Assembly: GCA_002633005.1 (NCBI GenBank)
Contig: NMRA01000067.1
Coordinates: 92,752 to 156,751, forward strand
Reading direction: 5' to 3'
DNA length: 64,000 bases
Origin: Phoronis australis
Lineage: Eukaryota > Phoronida > Phoronidae
Under the pieces are notes generated by a model. It was not told the origin of the DNA. It saw only the letters and a program-made list of their open reading frames with translations, and searched no databases. Positions 45,119 through 57,980 of the stretch are shown one piece after another (position 1 is the first letter of the stretch; every line of letters starts with the position of its first letter). A program made the position numbers and the translations under genes.

Positions 45119-47860
45119 CGTTATATACGACTTGCCTTGCTTTGCGTAAAAACTGGTAGCTGACGTACTGAAGAAGTTATCAACATACAACCAAGAATAC
45201 AATGTAAACTTCTACTTACTTAGACTGGACGTAAAAATATAATAAACAATTATGGACTTTTACACTTGGCTGATATGTTGGTTTTCACGTTATTAAGCTC
45301 CAAAAACCAACATATTTGCCCAGGTGAAAATCAGCACAAGCTGCCATTATTGACTAACCTACCAATAACTACCGATAACTTCGACACCAAAGTTGAGTGT
45401 TCATACCTACTGAACGAAAAACACAGAATCATGGAGACCAGTATGAAAGATTCTCACATCAGTCTTGACGGGCTTCGAGTGTCACACAGCTGTCTGGGGA
45501 GAAAACTTATAGAAGCCTACAGTAACTAATTAACAGCATCACCTCTCACCTGGCTAGTGTGAAAAGTCCATTAATTGTAAATGAACCACTGCGGACACTG
45601 ATAACGGTAATTAACAGCTTAATGAACTTTCAAAATATTCTTAAAAAACGTCATTTCGAGTCATCAAAAAGTCGTTGTTCATGATCAGAATTTCAGATCA
45701 AATCAACGAAACCATGACGCACTGCATTCTGATTGGTAAGTTGACCACTGGTCACACTGTTCAGGCATGTAAGCACAGTGATTGAATAGATTGTCAAAGG
45801 GGTTCATATTCAGTCAACAAGAACACCAAAGTAAGAAGAGATGCCACAGTGATGACAAGTGGGGTAAAAATTCTTAGTCTGGGAAAGTTTCTAAAATTTG
45901 AGATACTGAAATTCAAACCAAATTTGAATGTTCTTAATTCTAAAGATCGGAACGTGGGCAATTTTGGCTTTGTCATATTTCACAAATATCGGACACTGCG
46001 TTCTGAACCCAGAGAGTCTAAGAACAGACTTGGCAGTTCACAAAATCATTGAAAGAACCCAATGTGTGGAGAACGATCGTTTGCCGTTGACCAGAACTCA
46101 TGAACTTGAGACTCCCAATACTGCCTTTAAAGTTGGCACAAGCTCGTACCTTCAGCAATGTAAGCTGGCCACACTGCTTCTGAGGATGGTGTTTTAATAA
46201 ATCCCGAAACATGTCAAGCTGATTTAAATCCATCGTTGTTTTTATCAGCAATGTAATTCATTTTTCACTGGAGAATTTTAACTGCAACCCAAAGACAATG
46301 AAGAATTCCGAAACGAGAAGCAAGTACCAACACAGGGCATGCAATACTCCAGACAGACCATGTTAAAGCTAACTCAACCTCAAAATACTCCTTCCAGGAA
46401 AGATTACAATTTAGCATGAACATCCAGACTCAACGGTCCAGCTGTTGCCATGTTTATTTTGTAGTGAGAGTTGCCTTTCAGTGGCCAGGAGGAGTTATCT
46501 GTGGAATGTCCCATGCTCAGTGTGACCTCTGAACTTTAAAAACTTCTCAACCAATGAGGATCCAGAAGGAAAGACAAAACACGGCTGTTAAGAAGTGACT
46601 GCTTATATGAACTGAAAGGCAACACAAAACAGAATTTCTGGACTCAAACATAAGCCACAGTAATGGTTGTAAATAATCATCAAACCTGACTTCCAACAAA
46701 CTGATCACAACCTTTGCCAAGGAATCTCGGTCAAGTCTTAACATTTCAGACACTTTGCCAGAAGTCAAAAAGCACTTGCGACTGAAGAGGTTCTCTAAAA
46801 TACTGAAGAAAAAACGCAACACAACTACCACCGGCTACAAACAGCTACGCTTGTTTCAGGTACCAGCACATCGGTGACTCACCTGAGTAATGGCCAACAC
46901 AGTTAGGCGTTAGTTGTAATCTACAGGTCATAAATACAGACAATAAGTTTAACTACAACAGCAGTTTACTAGTCAGTATATGGAGTAATTACTACAATAA
47001 CCACATCAGCAATCCGTCACCTTGTCACGATGTATGTCATGTTGTTAATGATCTACCGATACTTAAGTATTCAAAAAAACATAATTCCGTGTACTAGTTC
47101 ATGCAAAATAGATAAGCACGAGAATGAAAGGTTTCCAAGACAATCACTAGACACACCTTTCCTGTTAAGCATCGCGTAGCACGCACATAAACTCTCAAAT
47201 TAATGGAGTCCAGCAATGTACGATGTATTGATATTTCTTAATTCTCTTCTCTATAATTTCCAACAATATTGATCATGGTTCATTGGCCAACACTTCATGC
47301 AGCATCTTGACAAATGTAAACGAATTGTGAATTAATTACCCTTCAACAAGCTCAGGCAGTTTATAATAGACAAATGTAACGGTTCACCTATACTTAATTA
47401 ACAAGCATCCCAAGAAACAATTGGCGCACAGACAAGGACAATCCAGGTATGATAATATTGACAAATCTATCTAGCTAAATCATGACTGCAGGTAAGAGTT
47501 CAATACTTTGAACAATGTCCTTTGTGTTTATGAATGCCATGACTCCAGAGATGTGATAAAGTTCCACCCCCCAAAGAATCAAATCAAATAAAATCTATCA
47601 CCGAAAAGGTTGGGAGCAAACACCTAGGCTTTTTCCTATGTTTGTATGTGCTGATACGAGGCAGATAAAAATCATTGTGGATTGTAAAAGTCAGACTTAT
47701 GATAAATGCAAATAATGACAGCTCTGTACATTACTTGTTACTACCATTTTCCATGAAACAGGGTGAGAGACTGAATGTTGTAACATTGTAGGAAATTAAA
47801 AATTCCAACTTATTCGTTCCTAGTAAAATTTTCTGCAATAGTCTCTTCTGGTGACTCCTG

Positions 47861-47916
47861 ATTTTGAGAACCAGGCAACCACTGAGTATCCTGTTGACGA
47901 AGCTGGTTCTCAACAT
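47861..47916 (-). repeat. 56-bp stem-loop element, copy P5 (inverted)
   Basis: Stem ATTTTGAGAACCAG with CTGGTTCTCAACAT; the - strand loop retains CTCAGTGG. The flanks resemble those of P1 (GGGGTTCCTG). Total length again 56 bp. Confidence 0.8.
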
Positions 47917-48605
47917 CAGGAACCCCACAAGGGACTTAAACAGCCAAATGTTAAACATTTTCGGGTGAGACTATACCATCTATACGAATGAAGACAACTG
48001 GACAAAAATTTCCATAGCTTCAAAATTATGAATGCCACAGTTACACCTACGGTAAAAAGTCTCTAATTTGAGACAGTCTCTAAAATTTGGGACACTTAAA
48101 ATTCAAGCCAACACTGAATTTTCTTGCTTTTGAAGATTGGGACATGTGTAATTTTGGTGTGCATCATATTTCTTCAATATTGTATCAACAAAGTATGATG
48201 TACAATCATCACAAATAGCTGCAAATGCAATACTTGTCTTTTTTGGAATTTTATGGGACAGTCAACATTGCCTATTTCTGACCTTGACCAAAATAATCAA
48301 ATTTTCACCAGAAACACAAACTGCAGAATTGTTAAAGTCATTTGTACAGAACCAAAATGTATAGCATTTGCAGTTCGGTACAGTTCCTTAACAACTGTCT
48401 ACCAAAAGTTGCACAAGGTTGCACGGTTTCGGAAAGAATAGAACTTCTCGCACCACAATAGATTATAGGAAATTACAGGTATAGCATCCGCTAATGAGTT
48501 ACCTTGTGTAAATACAGAAACCAATTAACAGTGATAAACCTAACAGTTATGTAACCATGAGTCAATACTATTGAAAGGAAAACAATACTCAACGATACAA
48601 CACAA

Positions 48606-48900
48606 TGGCCAGGGTTCTCACTAAGAAAAAATTCAAACACGTAGCAAATTCCGCATCATGTTCCTGTATCCTTTGTTTCCTTTCTGTTCATTCAGAAAAC
48701 AACAATTGGTTATACGTAATTTTCACTTGCTGGGCACGTCACTATCATTTTCAATGCAAAACCATAAAAAAATATTTACCACTATGCAACACTATAGCAA
48801 TCATTTGTCTAGTAACTTTGGCTTTTCACACATTTCTCAGTATTTGAAACACGGCTCAGGACTTTTTAAACATGGCTCATGATTTCCAAACATGGTGCAA
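48606..48900 (+). repeat. Dispersed ~290-bp repeat, copy 1
   Basis: Shares CCAGGGTTCT, AAATTCAAACA, the TTTTCACTT..GCACGTCACTAT block, ATGC(A/G)ACAC and AAACATGGCTCA.. with 57705-57980, in the same order but diverged. Confidence 0.6.
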
Positions 48901-50231
48901 AGCAATTCAAATATGGACAAGCACCTGTCTGTGTTCAATCCATGACTTAAACATTACACTAATATTCAGACCATGTCTGCTAAACATCAGTGCAGCTGCC
49001 CCATAAAACAGCAAACTAGCTGTAACACACTGGGTTCCTTGTCTCATACCATCAATAGCTGTAAGTAGCGACACATTAACAAATTAACAAGCACCCAATG
49101 CTTTAAGACTTTTTAAGTTTAGTTAGTGTGAACCTAATGTAGTTACCAAGTCTTGAGACTCACCTCAGACAATCCAAGGGAAGGACTGACAACCTACTCA
49201 TGCTAGTTAGAAAGTCTTGACAACTCAATGTAACCTGCATGCAGACACCTGACAATACCTGGCTGATTGAACAATGCGCCAATAACATCTGCCTTCGAGG
49301 ACGGCTGAGAGTAGGTACCTAGCTCGACCCAAAGCCACTTAATCACGGCACTTATCCAACATGTCTACATCATCATGCGTGTTAGGATGGCGTAAAGGAA
49401 ACACAAACCTATAGTAATCAAAGGTGACATACACAGATAGAATCAAGTGATGTGTTATGTAAATATCATAGAAAGGACAATTCATGGTTCCCCAGCTTAT
49501 GTAATGCCCTCCCCTCAAGTAGTTTCAGTAATAGGTGCAGTGATCTAGTATTGAACCTTGACAGTTTGCTTTTACTAGAAGAGATCTTTCAATCTAAGAT
49601 CAACCATGGCATAAATGTGACAGTCCACAAATAACTGGTGATCTGTACAGAGAGCATGGATCTACATTAAATACATTTGCAAGTGAAGCAATATGTATAT
49701 GTATATTGTATACACCATGATTATATTGCCATTAAATATCCATATGGCGGAAAAGTTCAAAAACAAAGTTTTACTGAACTTGAACTAGTCATTAAACTGT
49801 AAATTTAGAAATTTAAAAGCGCAAAACAAATTTAGAAATTAAACAAAATTTAGAAGTTGTATGAAAGTTTGTCGTTTCTCGTACATAACTACAGCTAAAT
49901 TACAGTACAGAAATCCATACATTTTCTGCAAGTGACACAGCCAAAAAGACACCGCAAACCCTCGGCATCACAAAGAGTTGCTACAACCCAGTTATTTTGT
50001 GTGACCTTCACAAAACATCTCCTCACCGAAAAATAAACATGCGTGACCAGAAATGCTTTATAAGACAAAGGTAAGTCAACACATGTCCTACTGTGGCGAC
50101 TGTTTCTAATCGTCTCCAGTGAACCTGGCTGCTGTCTCTTGGTGCAGCTGCAGGGCAAAATATTCCGCTAAATGTTTTACTAGTAAATTCAATAGACACA
50201 CCTCCACTATAGCAAGTAATAGACATAGAAG

Positions 50232-50378
50232 ACAATCCTTATTGGTGCAGTCAGAAACAAATGCTACCTAGTCATAGAGTACAATCCTTATTGTTGCAGT
50301 CAGAAACTAATGCCAACTAGTCATAGACGACAATCCTTATTGGCGGGGTCAAAAACTAATGCTACGGGCAAAAATTCA
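50232..50378. repeat. 49-bp tandem repeat, three copies
   Basis: Units start ACAATCCTTATTG at 50232, 50281 and 50330, exactly 49 bp apart, each with CAGTCAGAAAC(A/T)AATGC or a near variant. Confidence 0.93.
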
Positions 50379-52131
50379 GAAGTGCAATAATATTATTACC
50401 ATTATACGCACATGCTCCAGAAACTGATTCCTTTCAGTTTCAGCCTTTTTAAGTTCACTTTCACACTAAGACATCTCAACAGATTTCACTGTTATTCTGC
50501 TGTTCTTCTCACCAAGGAGACAGAGCAGTTGGCTGTTATCAGGCAGCAAGTGAGTCCAGGAGACATTTCCATCAGCATATCCATCAGACACTAAATGGCA
50601 ATACTATGAACTCTAACCTCCAAACAGTGATCTATGGCAGGTTGGACATATCTCAAAGACATTTCCCAGGCTTGTTTATCAAAGTCTTAACTTTACAAAG
50701 AGGAGATCTCATATTCCATATGCAAAATGTCCTGAGAGGAGTGGAGTTGGTGAGTGGTGTGCCAAAGTTAATGTCTATGTACTTAGTCAAAATAGAAAAG
50801 ACTAATACAAAACTAGCACATTTGGGAGCCAAATGAATCCACAATCTGACATGACTGATACAAAGCTAAACAACAGATTGTTATGTAAGCCTTTTTAACC
50901 ACCCTTGACATGTAATGTTCAAAAAGAAAGCCAATGCCACACATCTGGCCAAGAGCTGTTTGAACCTCTAGGAAAGCAGGATGCAAACATTCATAAGGAT
51001 ATCATTGTATTCTAAACACTGGTCTTTCACATGATCAGGTCAATGGAATTCAATGCACAAGACCAGAGTGTGATCAGGATGAATGAACACAACTGCAATA
51101 AAGTTAGATACAAAAAATAGGAGCGTGCTTTCAGACGAGACTTAAAACTGTGATTTCACAAGGAAAACATGGTGTTGCCATGGATACAAAGGAACAACTA
51201 CTATCATGCTGAGACCACACCAAACACTTCAAATGTTCACACTGAAGAGAAATTGTGCATTACATATGAAAAGGTTCATGAACGACATGATTCAGAATCC
51301 GTAGATTTACACATCAAGAATAATGTCACAATGAATATTTCTGTGCTCCAATACACAGGTGAAAATGTTAAACACGCTCCTTGAAGCAAAAAGCATGAAT
51401 CTGTCCACCTGACAGACAGACAGAGTTATGAATACTACATCTTACCAGGGGTGTAGCAGCTAGGCTTTACGTTCCAAAAAGTAAACTGACACAATTTTCT
51501 CCAAGGAATTTTTTCGTCTACCTGGCAGTCGTTAATTGGCTCTTGTTCAGGTGTAGACATCCCCAATTACAGGAGATGTAAACAGGGCACCAACGGTACC
51601 CGTGCAGCGTCTCATGTTACAGACAAGTCTTAAGTACGCCAATTGAGCTATCAATGACAACAAGTAGAAGCACTTGATCAGAGAAAAAACAGCATGCTTT
51701 TTTAATTTCCTGTATCCAACCTTAGCCATAATCTAATTACAGCAGGCAAACCGATGCAACCACAGAAGACAGGCTTCATACAGACTTTTGATAACAAACT
51801 TCTATGACTGTTCTACAACTTTTCCATGATTTTCCACTGAAAATCTCATTTTGACTTTCCTTCCACAATAACTTGAGAAAAATAGTTTTGTTGGTTCATT
51901 GCTTCTGAATAAAAGTAGCCAACATGGTCGTTTTTATCAGACTGTGTTCAACCACTTTCAGTAGCATTAACAATTAGGTCAAACAAGTAAAACGCTCTGT
52001 AACAAAAATAAAGACTTTCATGACTTTTTACCAGGAACTTCAAAATTCCAACACTATTCCAATTTTGTACTAATCACAGAAGACTTGTGGGTAAAAGTGA
52101 AGTAAACGGGTTCCTCTTGAAAATGGCTGCC

Positions 52132-52160
52132 GAGAACCAGTTTTCACTGAATAACGCCAA
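52132..52160 (-). repeat. Half copy of the 56-bp stem-loop element
   Basis: GAGAACCAGTTTTCACTGAA then TAACG: one stem arm plus most of the loop on the - strand; the other arm is missing. Confidence 0.65.
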
Positions 52161-52581
52161 TGTCTCACCAATTCAGAACACAAGTAGATGTTATGGAAAA
52201 CAAAACACGTTTTTGGTTCCTATTTTTCTCCGAAATTGGTGAGATTTTACCATAATAGAAAAGCACCAACTGAGAGAAAGATCCATGCACAGTCATGGAT
52301 TAGACATAAAATCAATCAAGTACAACTTAAAGCTGCGTGACAACCTCTTCAAATGCAACTTGCGTCTGTCCAACATGTCCCAGCGCAGCAAAGTGCCCGC
52401 AAGTGCTATTGTGGAGCAAAGGAGTAGGTAATTATCACTGATCAGCTTAGGCAGCTTAACCTCTCCTGGTGCATGCAAACAGTAATTGTCTCCTTATCAT
52501 TTCCATCTTGACACTGGTGTCTGGTGACAGATTTCTCATATGACACTCAGCTGACCATGCCCCTGAGGTCCCTCGCACTTG

Positions 52582-54392
52582 GGCAACCAGCAATATGAAC
52601 ACGGCTTTAGTCACAAGAATACACTTTCTTCCTCTTGTAACTCCCTACTCGACACCATTGGCAAGTCCTGAAGATGCTCAAGTTGTGCTTGGACAACTAG
52701 TGCTTGGGCAACTAGGGCTTGGGCAACTAGTGCTTGGGCAACCAGGGCTTGGGCAACCAGTGCTTGGGCAACTAGTGCTTGGGCAACTAGTGCTTGGGCA
52801 ACTAGAGCATGGGCAACTAGTACTAGGGCAACTAGAGCTTGGGCAACTAGAGCTTGGGCAACTAGTGCTTGGGCAACTAGTGCTTGGGCAACTAGTGCTT
52901 GGGCAGTTAGTGAACACTCAGAAAAAATCTAATCTGTCACCTACCTACCTGAGACTGTAAGAAGCTGTGCTGGCACTAGGATCAATGCTAAATGATGTTT
53001 TTCAATCCTAGAACAATAAGCTAACACAGCAATGTAACAAGAGGCTATGAGCATCGGGATGATCCAATATCCATTTCTTCAGGTACACAAAATTAAGCAG
53101 CCCAGGAGTGGCAACAGTGAAATATACTAATAGACCATGCACAGAGAACATCACAGGCGCCAACTAGGGTCCCACACACTGGATAGTCAATAGTGTTATT
53201 CCATCAATAAACTGGCCAGAACACATCAAAGACTTTCTTGCCTATATAACCAATAAACAATGGTGTTATCCTGTTTAGTCAATAACAATTTGTTGGGACA
53301 AAGCCCAACTAATCAATGGGTGAGTTGAGGGTCAATTGGACACAAAGACATGACAGAACTCTCAAGGAATTCCACTGCACTGTCTGGTGCCAGGTTCCAG
53401 TGACCACAACAGAACTGTGTCATAACTTTGTCACCACTTGATTGTCATACGAATTTTAATTTTCTTTTGGCCTATCCCCTCTCGAAATATAGAACTCCAA
53501 GCTGAAGAAGAATTTCAGGTCACGCATCCACAGCACATCAGTAATACTTAGTTGGAACTGGAAGGGCGAATTGAGTAACGCAACCAAGAAAAACTTGTAA
53601 AGAATCAGACAACAACACTTAACAAGCAAAACTCCAGCAGCGCGAAAACGAGGCAGAAAATGTGCCTGACCGATATTTATGGCATTGTGAGTTAATACAG
53701 CGAGATTCGAGTCACTGTTTAATCCGGAACGGCCCTATTCCCTACCCTTGAAGGACTTCAGATCCAATAGGTCTCGTGGCTTCTCATCTGCCAAAACAGT
53801 AAATTTCAATTAGGGCCATAACTTCATTAGCCTAATCACCCAGGTAATCATCAACATTTAATGAGCCATTTTACTAGACCCTCAGAGACACCACAATGAA
53901 ATTCAAGGTATCATGGGTTTCACCACACTGCAAATGATGAAAGGTCACTCTTGCTATCGGATACATGCCTGGCCATTTCTAGGGTTTCAAACTAAATTCT
54001 AGAGACTTTCAGACAGCTTTTGACTACCATGGAAATAACCATGAATTCACTTGCCAGAGCTCAAAACTTTCAACCATACGGGTCTCGCTTCATCATGATA
54101 TTATAAAGCGTTAAATACTCAGAATCGTATAGCAACAACTCCACCTTGTGCTCAAGAATAGAATCAGCTTAGTTAGCTATTGGGTTAATTCCAAAGTAAT
54201 AAACTATCTAATCTGTTATTTCTTTTGAAGTACCCCACAAATAACTTCTAACCTTGGTATACTGCAGTAAGTGGTCTAACTTAATAGTTGATGTCTTTCA
54301 TATGACATGCTGCCCAATAGAGCTATTAAGCAACAAATTAAAGCCAACTAGGAACTCATTTGGCTGAACCAAAATAATTGCTATCATTGAGA
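52582..54392. repeat. 1.8-kb duplicated segment, copy A, ends at N
   Basis: Nearly identical to 54394-56262. It ends (CTATCATTGAGA) exactly at the ambiguous base 54393. Differences are a VNTR length change, a short stretch before the VNTR and scattered single bases. Confidence 0.97.
52685..52909. repeat. 15-bp VNTR, 15 copies (copy A)
   Basis: Unit GTGCTTGGGCAACTA. Translated it reads VLGQL repeats, an artefact of the 15-bp period. Variants include GGGCTTGGGCAACCA and GAGCTTGGGCAACTA. Confidence 0.97.
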
Positions 54393-54393
54393 N

Positions 54394-56262
54394 TTGGGCA
54401 ACCAGCAATATGAACACGGCTTCTGGGCTTTAGTCACAAGAATACACTTTCTTCCTCTTGTAACTCCCCACTCGACACCATTGGCAAGTCCTGAAGATGC
54501 TCAGCCAATTGGGGGCAAGTTGTTCCTCAACACACTTGTGCTTGGACAACTAGTGCTTGGACAACTAGTGCTTGGACAACTAGTGCTTGGGCAACTAGTG
54601 CTTGGGCAACTAGTGCTTGGGCAACTAGTACTTGGGCAACTAGTGCTTGGGCAACTAGTGCTTGGGCAACTAGTGCTAGGGCAACTAGTGCTTGGGCAAC
54701 TAGTGCTTGGGCAACTAGTGCTTAGACAACTAGTGCTTGGGCAACTGCTCGTCAGAAGATGACGCAAGAGCAGTTAGTGAACACTCAGAAAATATCTAAC
54801 CTGTCACCTACATACCTGAGACTGTAAGAAGCTGTACTGGCACTAGGATCAATGCTAAATGATGTTTTTCAATCCTAGAACAATAAGCTAACACAGCAAT
54901 GTAACAACAAGAGGCTATGAGCATCGGGATGATCCAATATCCATTTCTTCAGGTACACAAAACTAAGCAACCCAGGAGTGGCAACAGTGAAATATACTAA
55001 TAGACCATGCACAGAGAACATCACAGGCACCAACTAGGGTCCCACACACTGGATAGTCAATAGTGTTATTCCATCAATAAACTGGCCAGAACACATCAAA
55101 GACTTTCTTGCCTATATAACTAATAAACAATGGTGTTATCCTGTTTAGTCAATAACAATTTGTTGGGACAAAGCCCAACTAATCAATGGGTCAGTTGAGG
55201 GTCAATTGGACACAAAGACATGACAGAACTGTCAAGGAATTCCACTGCACTGTCTGGTGCCAGGTTCCAGTGACCACAACAGGACTGTGTCATAACTTTG
55301 TCACCACTTGATTGTCATACGAATTTTAATTTTGTTTTGGCCTATCCCCTCTCGAAATGTAGAACTCCAAGCTGAAGAAGAATTTCAGGTCACGCATCCA
55401 CAGCACATCAGTAATACTTAGTTGGAACTGGAAGGGCGAATTGAGTAACGCAACCGAGAAAAACTTGTAAAGAATCAGACAACAACACTTAACAAGCAAA
55501 ACTCCAGCAGCGCGAAAACGAGGCAGAAAATGTGCCTGACCGATATTTATGGCATTGTGAGTTAATACAGCGAGATTCGAGTCACTGTTTAATCCGGAAC
55601 GGCCCTATTCCCTACCCTTGAAGGACTTCAGATCCAATAGGTCTCGTGGCTTCTCATCTGCCAAAACAGTAAATTTCAATTAGGGCCATAACTTCATTAG
55701 CCTAATCACCCAGGTAATCATCAACATTTAATGAGCCATTTTACTAGACCCTCAGAGACACCACAATGAAATTCAAGGTATCATGGGTTTCACCACACTG
55801 CAAATGATGAAAGGTCACTCTTGCTATCGGATACATGCCTGGCCATTTCTAGGGTTTCAAACTAAATTCTAGAGACTTTCAGACAGCTTTTGACTACCAT
55901 GGAAATAACCATGAATTCACTTGCCAGAGCTCAAAACTTTCAACCATACGGGTCTCGCTTCATCATGATATTATAAAGCGTTAAATACTCAGAATCGTAT
56001 AGCAACAACTCCACCTTGTGCTCAAGAATAGAATCAGCTTAGTTAGCTATTGGGTTAATTCCAAAGTAATAAACTATCTAATCTGTTATTTCTTTTGAAG
56101 TACCCCACAAATAACTTCTAACCTTGGTATACTGCAGTAAGTGGTCTAACTTAATAGTTGATGTCTTTCATATGACATGCTGCCCAATAGAGCTATTAAG
56201 CAACAAATTAAAGCCAACTAGGAACTCATTTGGCTGAACCAAAATAATTGCTATCATTGAGA
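54394..56262. repeat. 1.8-kb duplicated segment, copy B, starts at N
   Basis: Begins TTGGGCAACCAGCAATATGA right after the N and runs past the point where copy A stops. Confidence 0.97.
54538..54746. repeat. 15-bp VNTR, 14 copies (copy B)
   Basis: Same unit as at 52685 but more homogeneous and one unit shorter, as expected for another allele. Confidence 0.97.
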
Positions 56263-57558
56263 AGTTGCGAGGTCTTCTCTAAAGTTGTGCTATTTTAAAA
56301 ATAAATGAAACTGTCCATAAGAAGCAAACTCCTATACAGGGTGTCTATTCTTTAAATACATCCAACAGGGGAATGTAACCAATTCTGACATTTTGTTGTT
56401 TCACAAAGTGAAGAGTTCCAGAATGCTAGATCATGTCCTAAACGTGGGTGCTGTTACAAATAAGGAGCCTGGCCAATAGCCCTGGTCTACATGACTTTTC
56501 CACAAGGCAAACCAAGCCCAGCTGTTAAAATAATCTGGCATACATATTTCCCCAGCCTGCACTGTGCCAAATGTATTTCTAAGAGCCAAAGAAAATCACC
56601 GGAGCCTACAATGGGCTGATGGGAGACCACATTCTCAGAGTCACAATCACTTCTGAGGTCTGCTACAAGGTAGATGGTGGCATGCCAGTTATGATGAAGT
56701 AGATGAATCAGCAGATGTGGACAAGGTTATGAACACACCCCTGGCTTGTGATGATGGCAACTGAAATATATCCACTTCTCACTGGCAGAGCAGCTGAGCA
56801 TTGGCAGAGCATAATCGTGTCAGTTGTCAAGCACAGAAATTGATGGAAGATTCTCCTTTCAGCAAAAGGTGGTCAGACATAACTAATGGCAATTTTTTGT
56901 GCATGGGTTTAACTCCCAATCTGTGAAGTGCAAATGTTTATCATAATTAGACATTGTTACAGTTAGATTCATTTCAAAACAACGGAAAAATTACCAGACC
57001 AACCTTAATGTTTCTTACTCATAGCGACAAAAATTTAAGCATTCAACTTGCTAATGTACCTTAATTAGCCATGCTAAATAGATTTATCAATTAGCATAAC
57101 TAAGATGAGTAGTAAGTTCATTAAAAAGACAGAACCCGTGAGAATATTCCATCATGACCTCAACTATTCTGTGACCTCAAATTAGCCAAGAGCAGAAAGA
57201 GCGCCGGGTAAAGTGCGGCCACCAACACTACAGTAACTGATATTCAACATGCAATAAAATTTAAGAAATCCCTATTCCCTAATCTCAAACTGTTACAATA
57301 ATAACAGTATATTAAGTAACAAAAGCAGGATAATAAAGAACTTTTGCCTTATTACACATTTCCTAGCACATCTATCAATATAACCAACCTCACAAGCTCA
57401 ATAGCAACAGGCATGTCAATAGATTATGGGGCCAAAGGACTGAAATACAACATGCAGGGAATGAGAGGGTTTAAGCAGGTATATCTACAAACATTTCTCT
57501 TTCTGAATGAAAGATCCATCTGCCAAAATGCAGCACTGGTCGGATATAACATGCCCAT

Positions 57559-57614
57559 ATTTTGAGTACCAGTTTGATGCCCGTTATTCAGTGGAGAAAG
57601 CTGGTTCTCAAAAT
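57559..57614 (+). repeat. 56-bp stem-loop element, copy P3
   Basis: Stem with two mismatches, loop core CCCGTTATTCAGTGGAG. Outer arms continue the pairing (TGGTCGGATATAACATGCCC on the left, its near reverse complement on the right), giving a palindrome of about 100 bp from 57537 to 57636. Confidence 0.93.
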
Positions 57615-57704
57615 GCGGGCAAGTTATATCCGACCATTACTGATTTTTCAGCAAAATGATGAATCATGCTAACACTGGGACTCTAAAACACTTCCCCTGT
57701 ATGA

Positions 57705-57980
57705 TACCAGGGTTCTTCCTCTACAAAGAAATTCAAACAAAGTGAAATTAATGCGCCATGTCTTCACTAATCTTCCATTCCATGAATTCACAAAAACCTC
57801 AGTTACTCATTGTTTTCACTTACCGAGCACGTCACTATAATTTTTAACGCAAAAGAATAAAAACAAGTACCGCGATGCGACACAAATTCAACCAGGTATG
57901 TCGTAACGCAGAATATCTTTTTTCAAACATGGCTCAAGGTTTCCAAGCATCATTCTGAACATATCTAACACGCAACACAA
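57705..57980 (+). repeat. Dispersed ~290-bp repeat, copy 2
   Basis: Partner of 48606-48900; CACGTCACTATAAT and CAAACATGGCTCAAGG are the clearest shared words. Confidence 0.6.

Noticed and set aside
45266-45529. 87-aa + strand frame
   Set aside because: No recognisable domain, repeat-rich surroundings, no splice context; length is within chance for this AT-rich DNA.
52595-52960. 121-aa frame of VLGQL repeats (and the antisense STSCP frame)
   Set aside because: It is the translation of the 15-bp VNTR; both strands and the second copy at 54394-54762 stay open for the same reason.
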